A stretch of 64,000 bases of DNA from DASSUW01 sp963730535 (GTDB lineage: Bacteria; Actinomycetota; Thermoleophilia; Solirubrobacterales; Solirubrobacteraceae), in contig CAVSRU010000014.1 of NCBI GenBank assembly GCA_963730535.1, positions 124,001 to 188,000 of the forward strand. Reading direction: 5' to 3'. The notes under the pieces are model-generated. The model saw nothing but the letters and a program-made list of their open reading frames with translations, did not search any database and had not been told where the DNA came from. The translations under genes and the position numbers were made by a program. Within the stretch, counting starts at the first letter, position 1; the number at the start of each line of letters is the position of its first letter. This document shows positions 41,952-54,296 of this stretch, in pieces.

Positions 41952-44586
41952 CAGAGGATCTCCTTCCCGACGCGCACGGCCGGCAGGCCGTGGGCGCGCA
42001 GCGTCTGCAGGTCGCCGTCCGCCTGCGCGCGGATGAGCGTGCCGAACGTGTAGGGCTCGCCGGGAACCGGCAGGTCGCTCTGCGGCTCGTCGACGATCTC
42101 GACGAACCGGCCCACGGCCGGTCCGCCCTTGTGGAACTGGCCGGTCGAGTGCAGGTAGCGCGGCCCGTACCCGAAGGTGGTGGCCACGCCGTGCTCGGTG
42201 ATGAGCCGCTCGCGCATCCGGGCGGCCGCGGCGTCGGTCTCCTCGCTGTAGGGCAGGTAGGCGAGGATCGCCACGTAGCTGGGAGGCTCCAGGCCGCTGA
42301 GCAGCTCGTCGAGGCTGCCGGGATCGAGCGCGGCCGGCCCCTCGCGCAGCGCGCGGTTGGTGTTGTCCTTTGCCTCCTGCACGTTCGGCTGGTCGAACGG
42401 GTTGATCTCGAGCACCCAGCCGGCGACCGCGGTGGCGAACTCGGCCTGGAAGAAGATCCAGCCGAGGTCGGCCGGCTCGTCCGCCCGCAGCGTGATCGTG
42501 GGATGCCCGGCCTTGCGCAGCGCCGCCATCGCCGCCGTGTTCTTCTCGTCGCCGGACGCGATGTGCAGGAACACGCGGTCCTGGCCGTAGGCGCCCGGGT
42601 CCACCAGCGGCTCGTCGGCGATCGGGAGGATGCCGCGGCCCTGCTTGCCGGTCGACTCGGCGACCAGCTGCTCGGCCCACAGCCCGAACGCGGACAGCGG
42701 CTCGTCGACCACGAACGTGAGCTTGTCGCGGCCGTTGCGGGCCAGCTCGCCGAGCGCGATGCCGAGCCAGAGGCCGGCGTTGTCCTCCTTGAGCTGGCAG
42801 TTCGCGACCGCCAGCTCGGCGCTCTCGAGCACCGCCGCGATATCGACGCCGATGAGGACGGCCGGCACGAGCCCGAAGTAGGACAGCGCCGAGTAGCGGC
42901 CGCCGATCTCGGAGTCGTTCTCGAACACGCGCCGGAAGCCGTTCTCCCGCCCGAGCTCGGCGAGCGAGGTCCCCGGGTCGGTGACCGCAACGTAGTGCGC
43001 CCCGTCGCCCTGGCGCTCGTGGAAGAGCTTGAACTGGGACATCGTCTCGATCGTGCCGCCCGACTTCGACGAGATGACGAACAGCGTCTTGTCGAGGTCG
43101 ATCGCGTCGATCGTGGCCTGCACGACGTCGGGGTGCGTCGAGTCGAGCACGTGCAGGGTCATCCGCTGGTCGGGCCACGAGCGGCGGAACACCTCGGGCG
43201 CCAGGCTCGAGCCGCCCATCCCGCACAGCACGACGTCGGTGTAGCCGTCGGCGCGGACCTCCTCGGCGAAGGCGGTCAGGCTGTCGACCTGGTCGAGCAT
43301 CTTCTCCGAGATGCCGAGCCAGCCCAGGCGGTCCTCCACCTCGGGGGTGCCTGGCGGCGCCCACAGGGTGCCGTCGCGATGCCAGATGCGGTGCACGACG
43401 TCGTCGTCGGCGGCCCGGCGCAGCCGCTCGACGACCGCCTTCTCGAGGTCGGAGGGTAGGTCGGAGTCGAGCGCGTCGGGCCGGTTCGTCACGATCCCCT
43501 CGCGCTTGCGCTCGACGCCGTCGAGCAGCTTGGCCATCGGGACCAGGAACGCCTCGATGCCGTCGCGCAGCAGCTTCTCGGTGACGTCGTCGAGGTCGAC
43601 GCCGGCGTCGCGAAGGGCCTCGAGGTCGGGCGCGGGATCGAGGGCCGCCGTCTCGCCGGTGACCTCGCCATGGTGGGCGGCGGCGGTGAGGGTCGGCAGC
43701 GGCATCGTGTTGACCGTGTCGCGGCCGACGAGCCCGTAGACGTACATCGTCTCGTCGTAGGCGGGGTTCTTGACGCCGGTCGACGCCCACAGCGGCCGCT
43801 GCACCGGCGCGCCCGCTTCGCGCAGCGCGGCGAAGCGCTCGCCGTCGAATACGCGGCGGAACGCGAGGTAGGCGGCGCGGGCGTTGGCGAGGCCCGCACG
43901 GCCGGCGACGTCCATGCGGCCGAGCCCTTCCAGCCGCTTGTCGACTTCCGTGTCGACGCGCGAGACGAAGAACGAGGCGACCGAGTGGCGGTCGAGCGGC
44001 AGGCCGTCCGCCTGGCGGCGCTCGGTCGCGCGGATGAACGCCTCCATCACGCGCTCGTAGTACGAGACCGCGAACAGCAGCGTGACGTTGATGTTCATGC
44101 CCTCGTACAGCGCCTGCTCGATCGCCGGGATCCCCTCGTCGGTGGCGGGGATCTTGATCATCACGTTGGGCCGGTCGACCAGCTCCCAGTACATCCGCGC
44201 CTGCTCGAGCGTGCCCTCGGTGTCGTGCGCCAGCCGCGGCGCGACCTCCAGCGACACGTAGCCGTCGACCGCGCCGGTCTCGTCGTAGACCGGCCGCAGG
44301 ACGTCGGCGGCGAGCTGGACGTCCTTGATCGCCAGCCGGCGGTAGACCTCGCGCGCGGAGAGCCCCTCGCGGGCGGCGGCCGCCAGGTCCTCGTCGTAGT
44401 CCGAGGAGCCGAGGATCGCCTTCTCGAAGATCGCGGGATTGGAGGTCACGCCGCGCAGGGAGTCCTCGACGACCATGCGCTCCAGCTCGCCCTCGACGAT
44501 CATGCCGCGCCGCATCTGGTCCAGCCAGACGCTGGTGCCCGCCGCCGTCACGGCGGCGAGGCGCTCGTTGACCTGCCCGGTGACGC

Positions 44587-44590
<4 letters not shown>
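41951..44590 (-). CDS. tal-pgi: Bifunctional transaldolase / glucose-6-phosphate isomerase
   Basis: Fusion of two sugar-phosphate enzymes in 879 residues. Residues 1 to about 365 are transaldolase (LRGVTSNPAIFEKAILGSSD; VMIKIPATDEGIPAIEQALY with the Schiff-base Lys region; VASFFVSRVDTEVDKRL). After a short linker, residues about 370-879 are a glucose-6-phosphate isomerase-like SIS domain (VLCGMGGSSLAPEVFRRSWP; LFVISSKSGGTIETMSQFKL; DNAGLWLGIALGELARNG). The same fusion is known in other bacteria and some actinobacteria. It overlaps tkt by ATGA and gnd by one base. Confidence 0.95.
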
Positions 44591-46585
<1,995 letters not shown>

Positions 46586-46671
46586 TGCGTCTCTCTCCTC
46601 GTCGGTTGCCGTGAGAAAACCTACGCGACCCTGGGCTACGGCGCTTGGCGGGGCTGCACGTGGCGCGGGAC

Positions 46672-46677
46672 TAAAAT
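46672..46677 (+). promoter_or_regulatory. -10 element TAAAAT, leaderless start of msrB
   Basis: TAAAAT is followed by 6 nt (GGGTGC) and ATG 46684. The divergent tkt operon has a candidate minus-strand -10 TAGGTT at 46623-46618 and a GGAGAG ribosome-binding site, so it is not leaderless. Confidence 0.6.
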
Positions 46678-46683
46678 GGGTGC

Positions 46684-47082
46684 ATGGCTACCGACGTGCG
46701 AAAGACCGAAGACCAGTGGCGCGAGACGCTGACTCCTGAGCAGTACCAAGTGCTGCGCAAGGGCGGCACCGAGCGGGCCTTCACGGGCCGCTACTGGAAC
46801 GCCCACGACGACGGCATCTACCGCTGCGCCGGATGTGGCGCGGAGCTGTTCGGCTCCGACACGAAGTTCGACTCCGGGTCAGGCTGGCCGAGCTTCACGG
46901 AGCCCAAGATCGCCGAGGCCGTCGAGGTCCGCCCGGACAACTCGCTCGGGATGCGCCGCAGCGAGGTCGTCTGCCGCGCCTGCGGAGGCCACCTCGGGCA
47001 CGTGTTCGACGACGGTCCCCGCGACGCCGGCGGGCTGCGCTACTGCATCAACTCCTGCGCGCTGGAGCTGGACAAGCGCTGA
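46684..47082 (+). CDS. msrB: Peptide-methionine (R)-S-oxide reductase
   Basis: Reduces methionine-R-sulfoxide in proteins. The 132 residues show RKTEDQWRETLTPEQYQVLR, GTERAFTGRYWNAHDDGIYR, zinc cysteines CAGC and CRACGGHLGHVFDDGP, SGSGWPSFTEPKIAE, and the catalytic RYCINSCALELDK. The residue after CINS is Cys, where Ala or Ser is usual, giving a possible extra resolving thiol. It starts from a strong leaderless promoter and ends just before repeat copy 5. Confidence 0.96.
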   Translation: MATDVRKTEDQWRETLTPEQYQVLRKGGTERAFTGRYWNAHDDGIYRCAGCGAELFGSDTKFDSGSGWPSFTEPKIAEAVEVRPDNSLGMRRSEVVCRACGGHLGHVFDDGPRDAGGLRYCINSCALELDKR

Positions 47083-47098
47083 GTTTGCCCGGCGCGGG

Positions 47099-47309
47099 CG
47101 AACGTCAACTGCGCTGGGTAGGGAGGGCGAGGGGATCGGCCGCGATCAGGGTGCATAACGTCGACTTCACCGCACGTGCGCTCGTGACGTCGACGAAATG
47201 CACGCTATAGGGGCATAACGTCGACTTCACCGCGCCCGCGCTCGTGAGGTCGACGAAATGCACACAATCGGCGGCTCCCCGCCTCCCTACCCAGCGCCGT
47301 TGACGTTCG
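47099..47309. repeat. Modular palindromic element, copy 5 (two module H hairpins)
   Basis: Left arm 47099-47134 (CGAACGTCAACTGCG, CTGGGTAGGGAGGGCGAGGGG) and right arm 47277-47309 (CCCCGCCTCCCTACCCAG, CGCCGTTGACGTTCG) are inverted copies. Between them are two tandem hairpins (47151-47203 and 47211-47263) separated by CTATAG. They are the reverse complement of the two hairpins in copy 4. In both, arms ATAACGTCGAC and GTCGACGAAAT leave the same 2-nt internal mismatch. The element lies between convergent genes. Confidence 0.88.
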
Positions 47310-47328
47310 CCGGCGGCGAAGCGGCGGC

Positions 47329-47532
47329 TCAGCCGAGCTGCGGGGCGCCGAGCTGGGCGCGGAGCGTGGCGATCTCGGTGATCGCGAGCCCGACGTACGC
47401 GGCGTGCGACTGCGCGATGTCGTTCTCGAGGTCGGTCATGTAGAGGGCGTTGTCCCCCAGGCCGGCCTCGACGGCGTCGAGACGCTCGGCCTGCAGGCGG
47501 TGGAGCCGGTTGCGGGCGTCGGTGGCGGTCAT
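47329..47532 (-). CDS. Small helical protein of 67 residues, unknown
   Basis: The frame reads MTATDARNRLHRLQAERLDA, then VEAGLGDNALYMTDLENDIA and ends LRAQLGAPQLG. It is predicted all-helical with possible coiled-coil heptads. ATG 47532 is preferred to upstream codons because the helical pattern starts there; minus-strand GACATT 6 nt upstream is a weak -10. It lies downstream of the DksA-like gene but behind a hairpin. No family recognised. Confidence 0.55.
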   Translation of the reverse strand: MTATDARNRLHRLQAERLDAVEAGLGDNALYMTDLENDIAQSHAAYVGLAITEIATLRAQLGAPQLG

Positions 47533-47591
47533 AGGCGCAATGTCGCAGCGGAGCGGGTGGTGGCCAATGTGGAGAGGCCACACCCTTTGCT

Positions 47592-47626
47592 GCGGTGAGC
47601 CAGTGTCTGGAGGTGCGGCTCACCGC
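47592..47626 (-). terminator. Hairpin after the DksA-like gene
   Basis: GCGGTGAGCC (47592-47601) and GGCTCACCGC (47617-47626) form a perfect 10-bp stem with a 15-nt loop. It starts 11 bp after the stop of the DksA-like gene on the minus strand. No T-run follows. Confidence 0.5.
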
Positions 47627-47636
47627 CCCTTCCGGA

Positions 47637-47981
47637 TCACTGCGCGCGGCGCGCGCACTCGATGCAGAGCGCGCTCTCGGGGGCGGCGGCCAGCCGCCCG
47701 GGCGCGATCGGCCCTCCGCACGCGTCGCAGACCCCGTAGGTGCCCTCCTCGAGCTTGGCCAGCGCGCGGCTGATCCGCTCCTCGCTGAGCTCGAGGCTGG
47801 TGCCGACGCCGACGTCGGTGAGGCGGCTGATCGCCTCGGTGGTTCCGTCGCCGATGCGCTTGCCGAAGCCGAGCAGGGCGCCGCGCTCCGGCGGGCGCGC
47901 CAGCCCGGCGATCCGCTCGCGGAGCTCCGCCTGACGCTCGCGCAGCACGCGCTCGGCCTCGACCAGGTCCGGTTCGGTCAT
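47637..47981 (-). CDS. DksA/TraR-type C4 zinc-finger protein
   Basis: Protein of 114 residues: N-terminal coiled helix (EPDLVEAERVLRERQAELRE), a middle helix GTSLELSEERISRALAKLEE, and a zinc finger GVCDACGGPIAPGRL ... SALCIECARRAQ with four cysteines. DksA-like proteins bind RNA polymerase through its secondary channel and tune rRNA or stress promoters. The acidic tip residues of E. coli DksA are not evident, so activity of that kind is uncertain. ATG 47981 is set by minus-strand TAGCCT 6 nt upstream. Confidence 0.88.
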   Translation of the reverse strand: MTEPDLVEAERVLRERQAELRERIAGLARPPERGALLGFGKRIGDGTTEAISRLTDVGVGTSLELSEERISRALAKLEEGTYGVCDACGGPIAPGRLAAAPESALCIECARRAQ

Positions 47982-47987
47982 GCCCTC

Positions 47988-47993
47988 AGGCTA
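47988..47993 (-). promoter_or_regulatory. -10 element TAGCCT, leaderless start of the DksA-like gene
   Basis: Minus-strand TAGCCT is followed by GAGGGC and ATG 47981. The 6-nt gap could also be read as a Shine-Dalgarno-like purine run, so both start modes are possible. Confidence 0.45.
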
Positions 47994-48046
47994 CGCACGT
48001 CGGGTGCGAGGGCGCCGAGCCTTCGCGGGACGCGCCGCGTAGGTCT

Positions 48047-48052
48047 TACCGT
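48047..48052 (+). promoter_or_regulatory. -10 element TACCGT, leaderless start at 48060
   Basis: TACCGT is followed by 7 nt and ATG 48060 of the LolD-like ATPase gene. Confidence 0.5.
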
Positions 48053-48059
48053 GAGTCCG

Positions 48060-48721
<662 letters not shown>

Positions 48722-48725
<4 letters not shown>

Positions 48726-50947
48726 TCGCGCTGGCCCTCGCCGGGCTGCGGGCCCGCCGCTCCCGCACGCTGCTCGCCGCGGCCGGGATCGTGGCCGCCT
48801 CGCTCGTGGTCGGCACGGGCGTGACGGTCGGCTTCGGCCTGGCGACGGGCTTCGAGCGGGCGGCCGGGCAGGCCGACCTGCCGGACATCCTCGCCCGCTT
48901 CGACGACACGGGCCGGGAGGAGCTCGACGAGCGCGTGCGCGCGCTGCCCAACCTCGCGGCGCGCTCGTATCGCTTCGAGCGCACCAACATCCCGCTGACC
49001 GCCAACGGCCACCACACCCACCGCGGCGCCTTCCACGTCGTCATGGGCGGGCGGCGCGGCTACCTCGTCGCCAGGGGCCGGGACCTTTCCGGCCGGCCAG
49101 GCGAGGTGGTCGCCGAGCAGGGGCTGGCGCGCGAGTGGGATCTCGAGGTCGGGGACACCATCGAGGTCGGCCGCGCAGGACCGCTGCGCCTCGTCGGCAT
49201 CGCCGTCTCGCCGGACAACGTCGCCTACCCGCTCGCGCGCGCCGCGCGGGTGTACCTGGCCGACGTCTACGGCGACGACACGCCCGCCAACCTCGCGCTG
49301 CTGTGGCTCAACGACCCCGCGAAGGCCGACGTCACGCTCACCCAGGCCCGCTCGGTGTCGTTCGGCCTCGGCCGCCTCGAGTTCGTGACCCGCGACGGGG
49401 TGAAGGTGCTGCTCGGGCAGGCGGCCGGGATCGTCATCTCGCTGCTCGTAGCGTTCTCGCTCGTGGCGCTCGTGGCGGCCGGGACGATGCTCGCCGCCGG
49501 CGCGCACGCCGACGTCCAGCGGCGGCTCGCGAGCCTCGGGGTCCAGCGCGCGCTGGGCTTCTCGCCGGCCCGGATCGCCGGGCTCCAGGCCACGGAGGCC
49601 GCCCTCGTCGCCGTGCCGGCGGCCGCCGCCGGCATCGCGGCCGGAGCCCTGGTTGTCGCCGGGCCGTCGGCCGGGCTGCTCGCCTCGCTCAACGAGCGCC
49701 CGCCGGGCTGGGCGCTGCTCGGCCCGCTCGCCCTGGCGCTCGCCGGCGTGGCGACGATCGTCGTGGCCGCCGCGACGTGGCCGGCGTGGCGAGCCGCGCG
49801 CCGGCCTCCGGTCGCGATCCTGCGCGGCGGAGAGGTCGCCACGGGCCGGGGCGGCAATGGGGGTCTCGGGGTGCTCGGCATCCGGTTCGCCACCGCGGCT
49901 CGCGGGCGGTGGGTCGCCGCGGTGGCGACGATCGGCGTCTGCGCGGGCGTCGTGACGCTCATGCTCTCGCTCGCCTCGCTGCTCGAGCGGCTGCGTGACG
50001 ATCCCGGCACGGTCGGCAAGCGCTACCAGCTCACCGTGCCGCTCGACGCCTCGCTCGCGGACACCGTCGACGACATCCCCGGCGTCGCCGATGTCGCGCC
50101 GCGCTACGCGGCCGACGGCGCCGACTCGTACCGCCTCGGCGAGCCGCTGCGGCTCGTCGCCTTCCCGGGCGACCACACGCGCTTCGAGGCGCCGCCGCTC
50201 GCGGCCGGACGCCGGATCCGGGGGCCGGACGAGATCGAGGTCGGGCTCGGCCTGGCCGACGCGCTCGGGCTGCGGCCGGGCTCGACGTTCGCGGTCCAGC
50301 TCGCCGGCGGGACCGAGGCGCGGTTCCGCGTCGCCGGCGTCGTGCGGGCGCTCGAGAACGACGGGCGGATCGGCTGGGTCCAGCCGACGCGCCTGCTCGA
50401 GGCGAACCCGGACCTCGAGCCCTCGCTCGCCGTCCGGCTCGACGGCGGGGCCGACCGCGCGGCCGTGACCCGCGCGCTCGTCGCGCTCGGCGCCCCACCC
50501 CGGTCGGCCGCCGCGGCCACCACCCGCAACGCCCAGTTCCTCGGCGTGCTCGCCGCCGTGCTGCGGGGCGTCGGGCTGGCGGTCGGGCTCGTGTGCCTGT
50601 ACGCGCTCGTGCAGGCGCTCGCCATGATCGCCCGCGAGCGCCGCGGCGCGGTCGCGGTCCTGCGGGCCTGCGGGGCCGATGCCGGCACCGTCGCGCTCGT
50701 GCTGCTCGGCGCCGCGGCGGCCGTCGCCCTGCCGGGCGCGCTGCTCGGCGTCGTACTCGAGATGACGGTCATGGGTCCGCTCGTGGCCCGGCTGGCCGCC
50801 GGCTTCGCGTCGCTGCCCCTCGCTCCTGGTCCCGGTCAGATCGTGCTCGTGGTCGCGGGCCTGCTCACGCTCGCCGCCGCCGCAACCGCGCTCGTGGCCC
50901 GGCGCGTCCTTCGAGAACCGGTCGTCGCCGGGCTGAGGGAGGAGTGA
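48722..50947 (+). CDS. FtsX-like ABC permease, duplicated
   Basis: Membrane protein of 741 residues. It has an N-terminal helix (RTLLAAAGIVAASLVVGTGV), an extracytoplasmic domain, three helices near 240-350 (IVISLLVAFSLVALVAAGTM; ALGFSPARIAGLQATEAALV), a second external domain and three more C-terminal helices (VGLAVGLVCLYALVQALAMI; LLGAAAAVALPGALLGVVLE). This is the two-FtsX-domain layout used for lipoprotein, lipid or peptide export. It partners the ATPase upstream and precedes a phosphoesterase and a DoxX-like protein. Substrate unknown. Confidence 0.9.
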
Positions 50948-52369
50948 TGCGGCCGCTCGCCCTCCTGGTGCTGCTCGCCCTCGCCGGCTGCGGCGGCTCC
51001 GCGCCCGCGGCCTCGCCGCCCGACACCTCGACGTTGCGGACCACGCTCGTCGACCGCGACGGCGACGGCTTCCTCGAGCGCGGCGGTCCCGGCGAGCCGC
51101 TGCGCGACCGGGGCACCCCGGCGCGGCCCGGTCGCACGCTCGCCACCTTCGGCCAGCTGACCGATACGCACGTGCGCGACGAGGAGTCGCCGGCCCGCGT
51201 GCCGTTCCTCGACCGCCTCGGGGCCCCGCTCAACTCGACCTTCCGCCCCCACGAGGCGTTCTCCACCCAGGTCCTCGATGCCGCCGTCCGAGCGCTGCGC
51301 CGCGAGCGGCCGCAGGCCGTGGTGGTCACCGGCGACATCGTGGACTCCGCACAGGAGAACGAGCTCGACGCCGCCGTGGCGGTGCTCGACGGCGGCACGG
51401 TGCGCCCGGACAGCGGCGCCCGTGGCTACGACGGCGTGCAGGCGGCCGGCAACCCCGACCCGTTCTACTTCCGGCCGGACAACGACGCGCCGCGCCACCC
51501 GGGCGCGCTCGCGGCCGCCCAGCGGGAGTTCCGGGCCGGCGGCCTGGGCGTCCCGTGGTACCCGGCGGTCGGCAACCACGACCTCCTCGTGCAGGGCGAG
51601 GTGCCGGCCACCGACAGGATCGAGGAGCTCGCCACGGGATCGCGGCTCGTCACCGGGCTCGATCCGGGCTTCCAGCCGGCGCTCGACGAGGGCGGCGCGG
51701 CAGCGGCGGTCGACGCGCTGCTCACCTATGGCGACGTGTACGGCCGCTCCCAGAGCGTGCCGGCCGACCCCCGGCGCCGCCACCCCGACCCCGCCGAGGT
51801 CGTGCGCCGGCTGGCCGATGCGGCCGACGTCGAACCCGTGGATGACCAGCGGCTCGACTACGCGTTCGACCTCGGCCCCGAGGTCCGCGGCATCGTGCTC
51901 GACACCGTCAACCGCGAGGGCGGCTCCCGCGGTGTCGGTGAGCCCGGCCCAGGTCGCCTGGCTGCGCGCCCAGCTCGCGCGCGCCGGCGAGCGCTGGACG
52001 GTGGTCTTCGCCCACAACCCGCTCGAGAGCGCGGACGGAGGCGACGCCGCGCTGGCGGCCCTCGACGAGGCCGACCGGGTCGTCGCGGTCGTGGCCGGCA
52101 ACCGCCACCGCAACACGATCGAGCCGCGGGGCCGATACTGGCTCATCGGCACCTCCTCGCTCGCAGACTTCCCGCAGCAGGCCCGCATGTTCCGCCTCCG
52201 CGAGGCCGGCGGCGGCGTCGCGCTCGAGACCTGGATGGTCGATCACGACGGGCGCGGCCTGGCCGGGACCGCGCGCGAGCTCGCGTACCTCGACGCCCAG
52301 GGCGGCCGCCCGCAGGGCTTCGCCGGCCGCCCCGAGGACCGCAACGCCCGGCTCTACGTGCAGCCATGA
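50947..52369 (+). pseudogene. Lipoprotein metallophosphoesterase broken by a +1 frameshift
   Basis: Exported calcineurin-type phosphoesterase. The N-terminus is a lipobox (LLVLLALAGCGGS). Motifs in the first frame: TFGQLTDTHVRDEE (D-x-H), AVVVTGDIVDSAQENEL (GD) and WYPAVGNHDLLVQGEV (GNHD). The frame breaks after LDTVNREGGSRG. The second frame continues SPAQVAWLRAQLARAGERWT, VVFAHNPLESADGG and AVVAGNRHRNTIEPRG to 52369. The span is 3n+1 bases; an extra G near 51936 (GTC-G-GTG) restores one protein of about 473 residues. The C-terminal GHxH-type site reads GNRH. Either a sequence error or a recent mutation. Confidence 0.85.
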
Positions 52370-52725
52370 GGCGGGTCGTCCTCGGCACCTTCTTCGTCGC
52401 CGCCGGCACGCTGCACTTCGTCAAGCCCGACGCCTACGCCGCGATCGTCCCGGACGCCCTCCCGCGCAGGCGGGAGATCGTCTACGCGAGCGGCGTGGCC
52501 GAGATCGCCGGCGGCCTGGGGGTGCTCGTGCCCCGCACGCGCCGCGGGGCCGGCTGGTGGCTGATCGCGACGCTCGTCGCCGTGTTCCCGGCGAACGTGA
52601 ACATGGCGGTCAACGCCGACCGCTTCCGGAGCGTCCCCGAGCCGCTGCTGTGGCTGCGCCTGCCGGTCCAGGCCGTGCTGATCGCGTGGACGTGGTGGGC
52701 GGCGCTCCGCCGCCCACCACGCTGA
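52366..52725 (+). CDS. DoxX-like membrane protein
   Basis: Protein of 119 residues with four hydrophobic segments (VVLGTFFVAAGTLHFVKPDA; GVAEIAGGLGVLVP; GWWLIATLVAVFPANVNMAV; PVQAVLIAWTWWAAL). AGTLHFVKPDAY and FPANVNMAVN are typical of the DoxX-like group. Role unknown; related proteins are linked to redox systems. ATG 52366 overlaps the phosphoesterase stop, which shows that the second frame of that gene is the one that should reach the end. It converges with the MFS gene, leaving 4 bp. Confidence 0.85.
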   Translation: MRRVVLGTFFVAAGTLHFVKPDAYAAIVPDALPRRREIVYASGVAEIAGGLGVLVPRTRRGAGWWLIATLVAVFPANVNMAVNADRFRSVPEPLLWLRLPVQAVLIAWTWWAALRRPPR

Positions 52726-52729
52726 ACGG

Positions 52730-54184
52730 CTAGGCGCCGACGGCGACCGGCTCGACGTCGCCTCGCCGCGCCGCCTCGGCGTGCTCGCGCGAGGCGCGGC
52801 TGGAGACGATCGTGGCCGCGAGGATCGCGCCGAGCACCGCGAAGCCGGCGCCGACGGCGAAGGCGGCCTGGAAGCCCTCGGTGAGGCTGGCCTTCATCGA
52901 GTCGCCGGCGGCCACCGCGTCGTCCGTGCGGCTGTTGGCGATCGTGGCCAGGATCGCCAGGCCGAGGGCGCCGCCGATCTGCTGCGAGGTGTTGATGAGC
53001 CCGGACGCCAGGCCCGCCTCGTGCGGCTCGACGCCGCTGACCGCGGCCACGGTCATCGACACGAACGCCAGCCCGAGCCCGACGGCGGCGAGCAGCGACG
53101 GGAACAGGACGTCGGAGACGTAGCTGCCGTCAGCCGACACCTGCGAGAACCACGCGAGCCCGGCCGCGGTGATGATCAGACCCGTGACGAGCACCGGCTT
53201 GAAGCCGAAGCGCGTCACCAGCCCCGCCGTCGCGCCCGCCGAGATGATGATGCCGACGGCCAGCGGCAGGTAGGCGAGGCCGGCCTCGAGCGCGGAGAAG
53301 CCGAGCACCTGCTGCATGTAGAGCGAGATGAAGAAGAACATCGAGAACAGCGCCGCCGCGATCAGGACGGCGGAGATGTTGATCCCGGTGATCGTGCGGA
53401 TCCGGAAGATGCCCGGGAACGGCATCAGCGGAGCCTGGCTGCGCCGCTCGATCACGTAGAACGACGCGATCAGCGCCAGCGAGATGACCCCGAAGCCGAT
53501 CGTCTGGAGCGAGCCCCAGCCGGCGTCGTTGGCATCGACGAGCGTGTAGACGAGCAGCGACAGGCCGGCGGTGACCGTGATGGCGCCCGCGAAGTCGAAG
53601 TGGCGACCCTCGACGCGCGACTCGGGCAGCAGGCGCGGCGCCAGCAGCGCGGCGACGATGCCGACCGGCACGTTGACGAAGAGCACCCACTCCCAGCCGG
53701 CCCACTCGGTGAGCATGCCGCCGAGCAGCACGCCGACGGCGCCGCCCGAGCCGGCGACCGCGCCCCACACGCCGAGCGCCTTGTTGCGCTCCGAGCCCTC
53801 GGCGAACAGCACGGTGACGAGCGACAGCGCGGCGGGCGAGAGCAGCGCAGCGCCGAGGCCCTGCACGGCGCGGGCGGCGATCAGCCAGCCCTCGCTCGTA
53901 GCGAGGCCGCCGGCGAGTGAAGCCAGCGCGAAGACGACGAGCCCGATCATGAACAGGCGCCGGCGCCCGAGCAGGTCGGCCATGCGGCCGCCGAGCAGCA
54001 GGAACCCGCCGAAGACGAGCACGTACGCGTTGACGACCCAGGAGAGGTCGTCCTGCGAGAAGTTGAGGTCGGCGCCGATCGACGGGAGCGCGACGTTGAC
54101 GATCGAGGCGTCGAGGATGACGACGAACTGCGCCGCGGCTAGAAGCGCGAGCGCAAGCCACTTGTTGGTGGCAGTGGATGGCAT
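52730..54184 (-). CDS. MFS drug efflux transporter, 14 TM (EmrB/QacA family)
   Basis: Proton-driven multidrug exporter of 484 residues. Seen: AAAQFVVILDASIVNVALPS near 14 (motif D1), DLSWVVNAYVLVFGGFLLLG, GGRMADLLGRRRLFMIGLVV near 72 (motif A), AARAVQGLGAALLSPAAL (motif B), and GAVAGSGGAVGVLLGGMLTE (motif C of exporters). Fourteen hydrophobic segments agree with DHA2. ATG 54184 has GGAG 5 nt upstream and starts just before helix 1; longer frames run through the divergent tetR gene. Likely repressed by TetR at 54297. Confidence 0.93.
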   Translation of the reverse strand: MPSTATNKWLALALLAAAQFVVILDASIVNVALPSIGADLNFSQDDLSWVVNAYVLVFGGFLLLGGRMADLLGRRRLFMIGLVVFALASLAGGLATSEGWLIAARAVQGLGAALLSPAALSLVTVLFAEGSERNKALGVWGAVAGSGGAVGVLLGGMLTEWAGWEWVLFVNVPVGIVAALLAPRLLPESRVEGRHFDFAGAITVTAGLSLLVYTLVDANDAGWGSLQTIGFGVISLALIASFYVIERRSQAPLMPFPGIFRIRTITGINISAVLIAAALFSMFFFISLYMQQVLGFSALEAGLAYLPLAVGIIISAGATAGLVTRFGFKPVLVTGLIITAAGLAWFSQVSADGSYVSDVLFPSLLAAVGLGLAFVSMTVAAVSGVEPHEAGLASGLINTSQQIGGALGLAILATIANSRTDDAVAAGDSMKASLTEGFQAAFAVGAGFAVLGAILAATIVSSRASREHAEAARRGDVEPVAVGA

Positions 54185-54212
54185 GGAGACTCCTGGGGAG
54201 GAAGACTGATCT

Positions 54213-54258
54213 GGAATGACAATTCCGGTTCTGGTGTACGATACGGAGGAACAGTTCC
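54213..54258. promoter_or_regulatory. Candidate TetR operators between the MFS and tetR genes
   Basis: Two small palindromes, GGAAT-GACA-ATTCC (54213-54226) and GGAAC-A-GTTCC (54248-54258), share TTCCGGTT at 54223-54230 and 54255-54262, 32 bp apart (about three helix turns). The second lies inside the spacer of a minus-strand promoter (TAGACA, 18 bp, TATCGT) for the MFS gene and directly before the -35 of tetR, so one bound repressor could block both. Confidence 0.55.
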
Positions 54259-54260
54259 GG

Positions 54261-54289
54261 TTGTCTAGTGTGGCTAACCGCCCTAAAGT
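54261..54289 (+). promoter_or_regulatory. tetR promoter TTGTCT - 17 bp - TAAAGT, leaderless
   Basis: TTGTCT (54261-54266) and TAAAGT (54284-54289) are spaced 17 bp. Seven nucleotides later is GTG 54297. It is the most complete sigma-A-type promoter in the window and fixes the tetR start. Confidence 0.65.
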
Positions 54290-54296
54290 CCCGTCT

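Noticed and set aside
54216..54296. Start of tetR at ATG 54216.
   Set aside because: The extra 27 residues overlap the operators and the -35/-10 promoter; GTG 54297 follows the -10 by 7 nt and directly precedes the conserved N-terminus.
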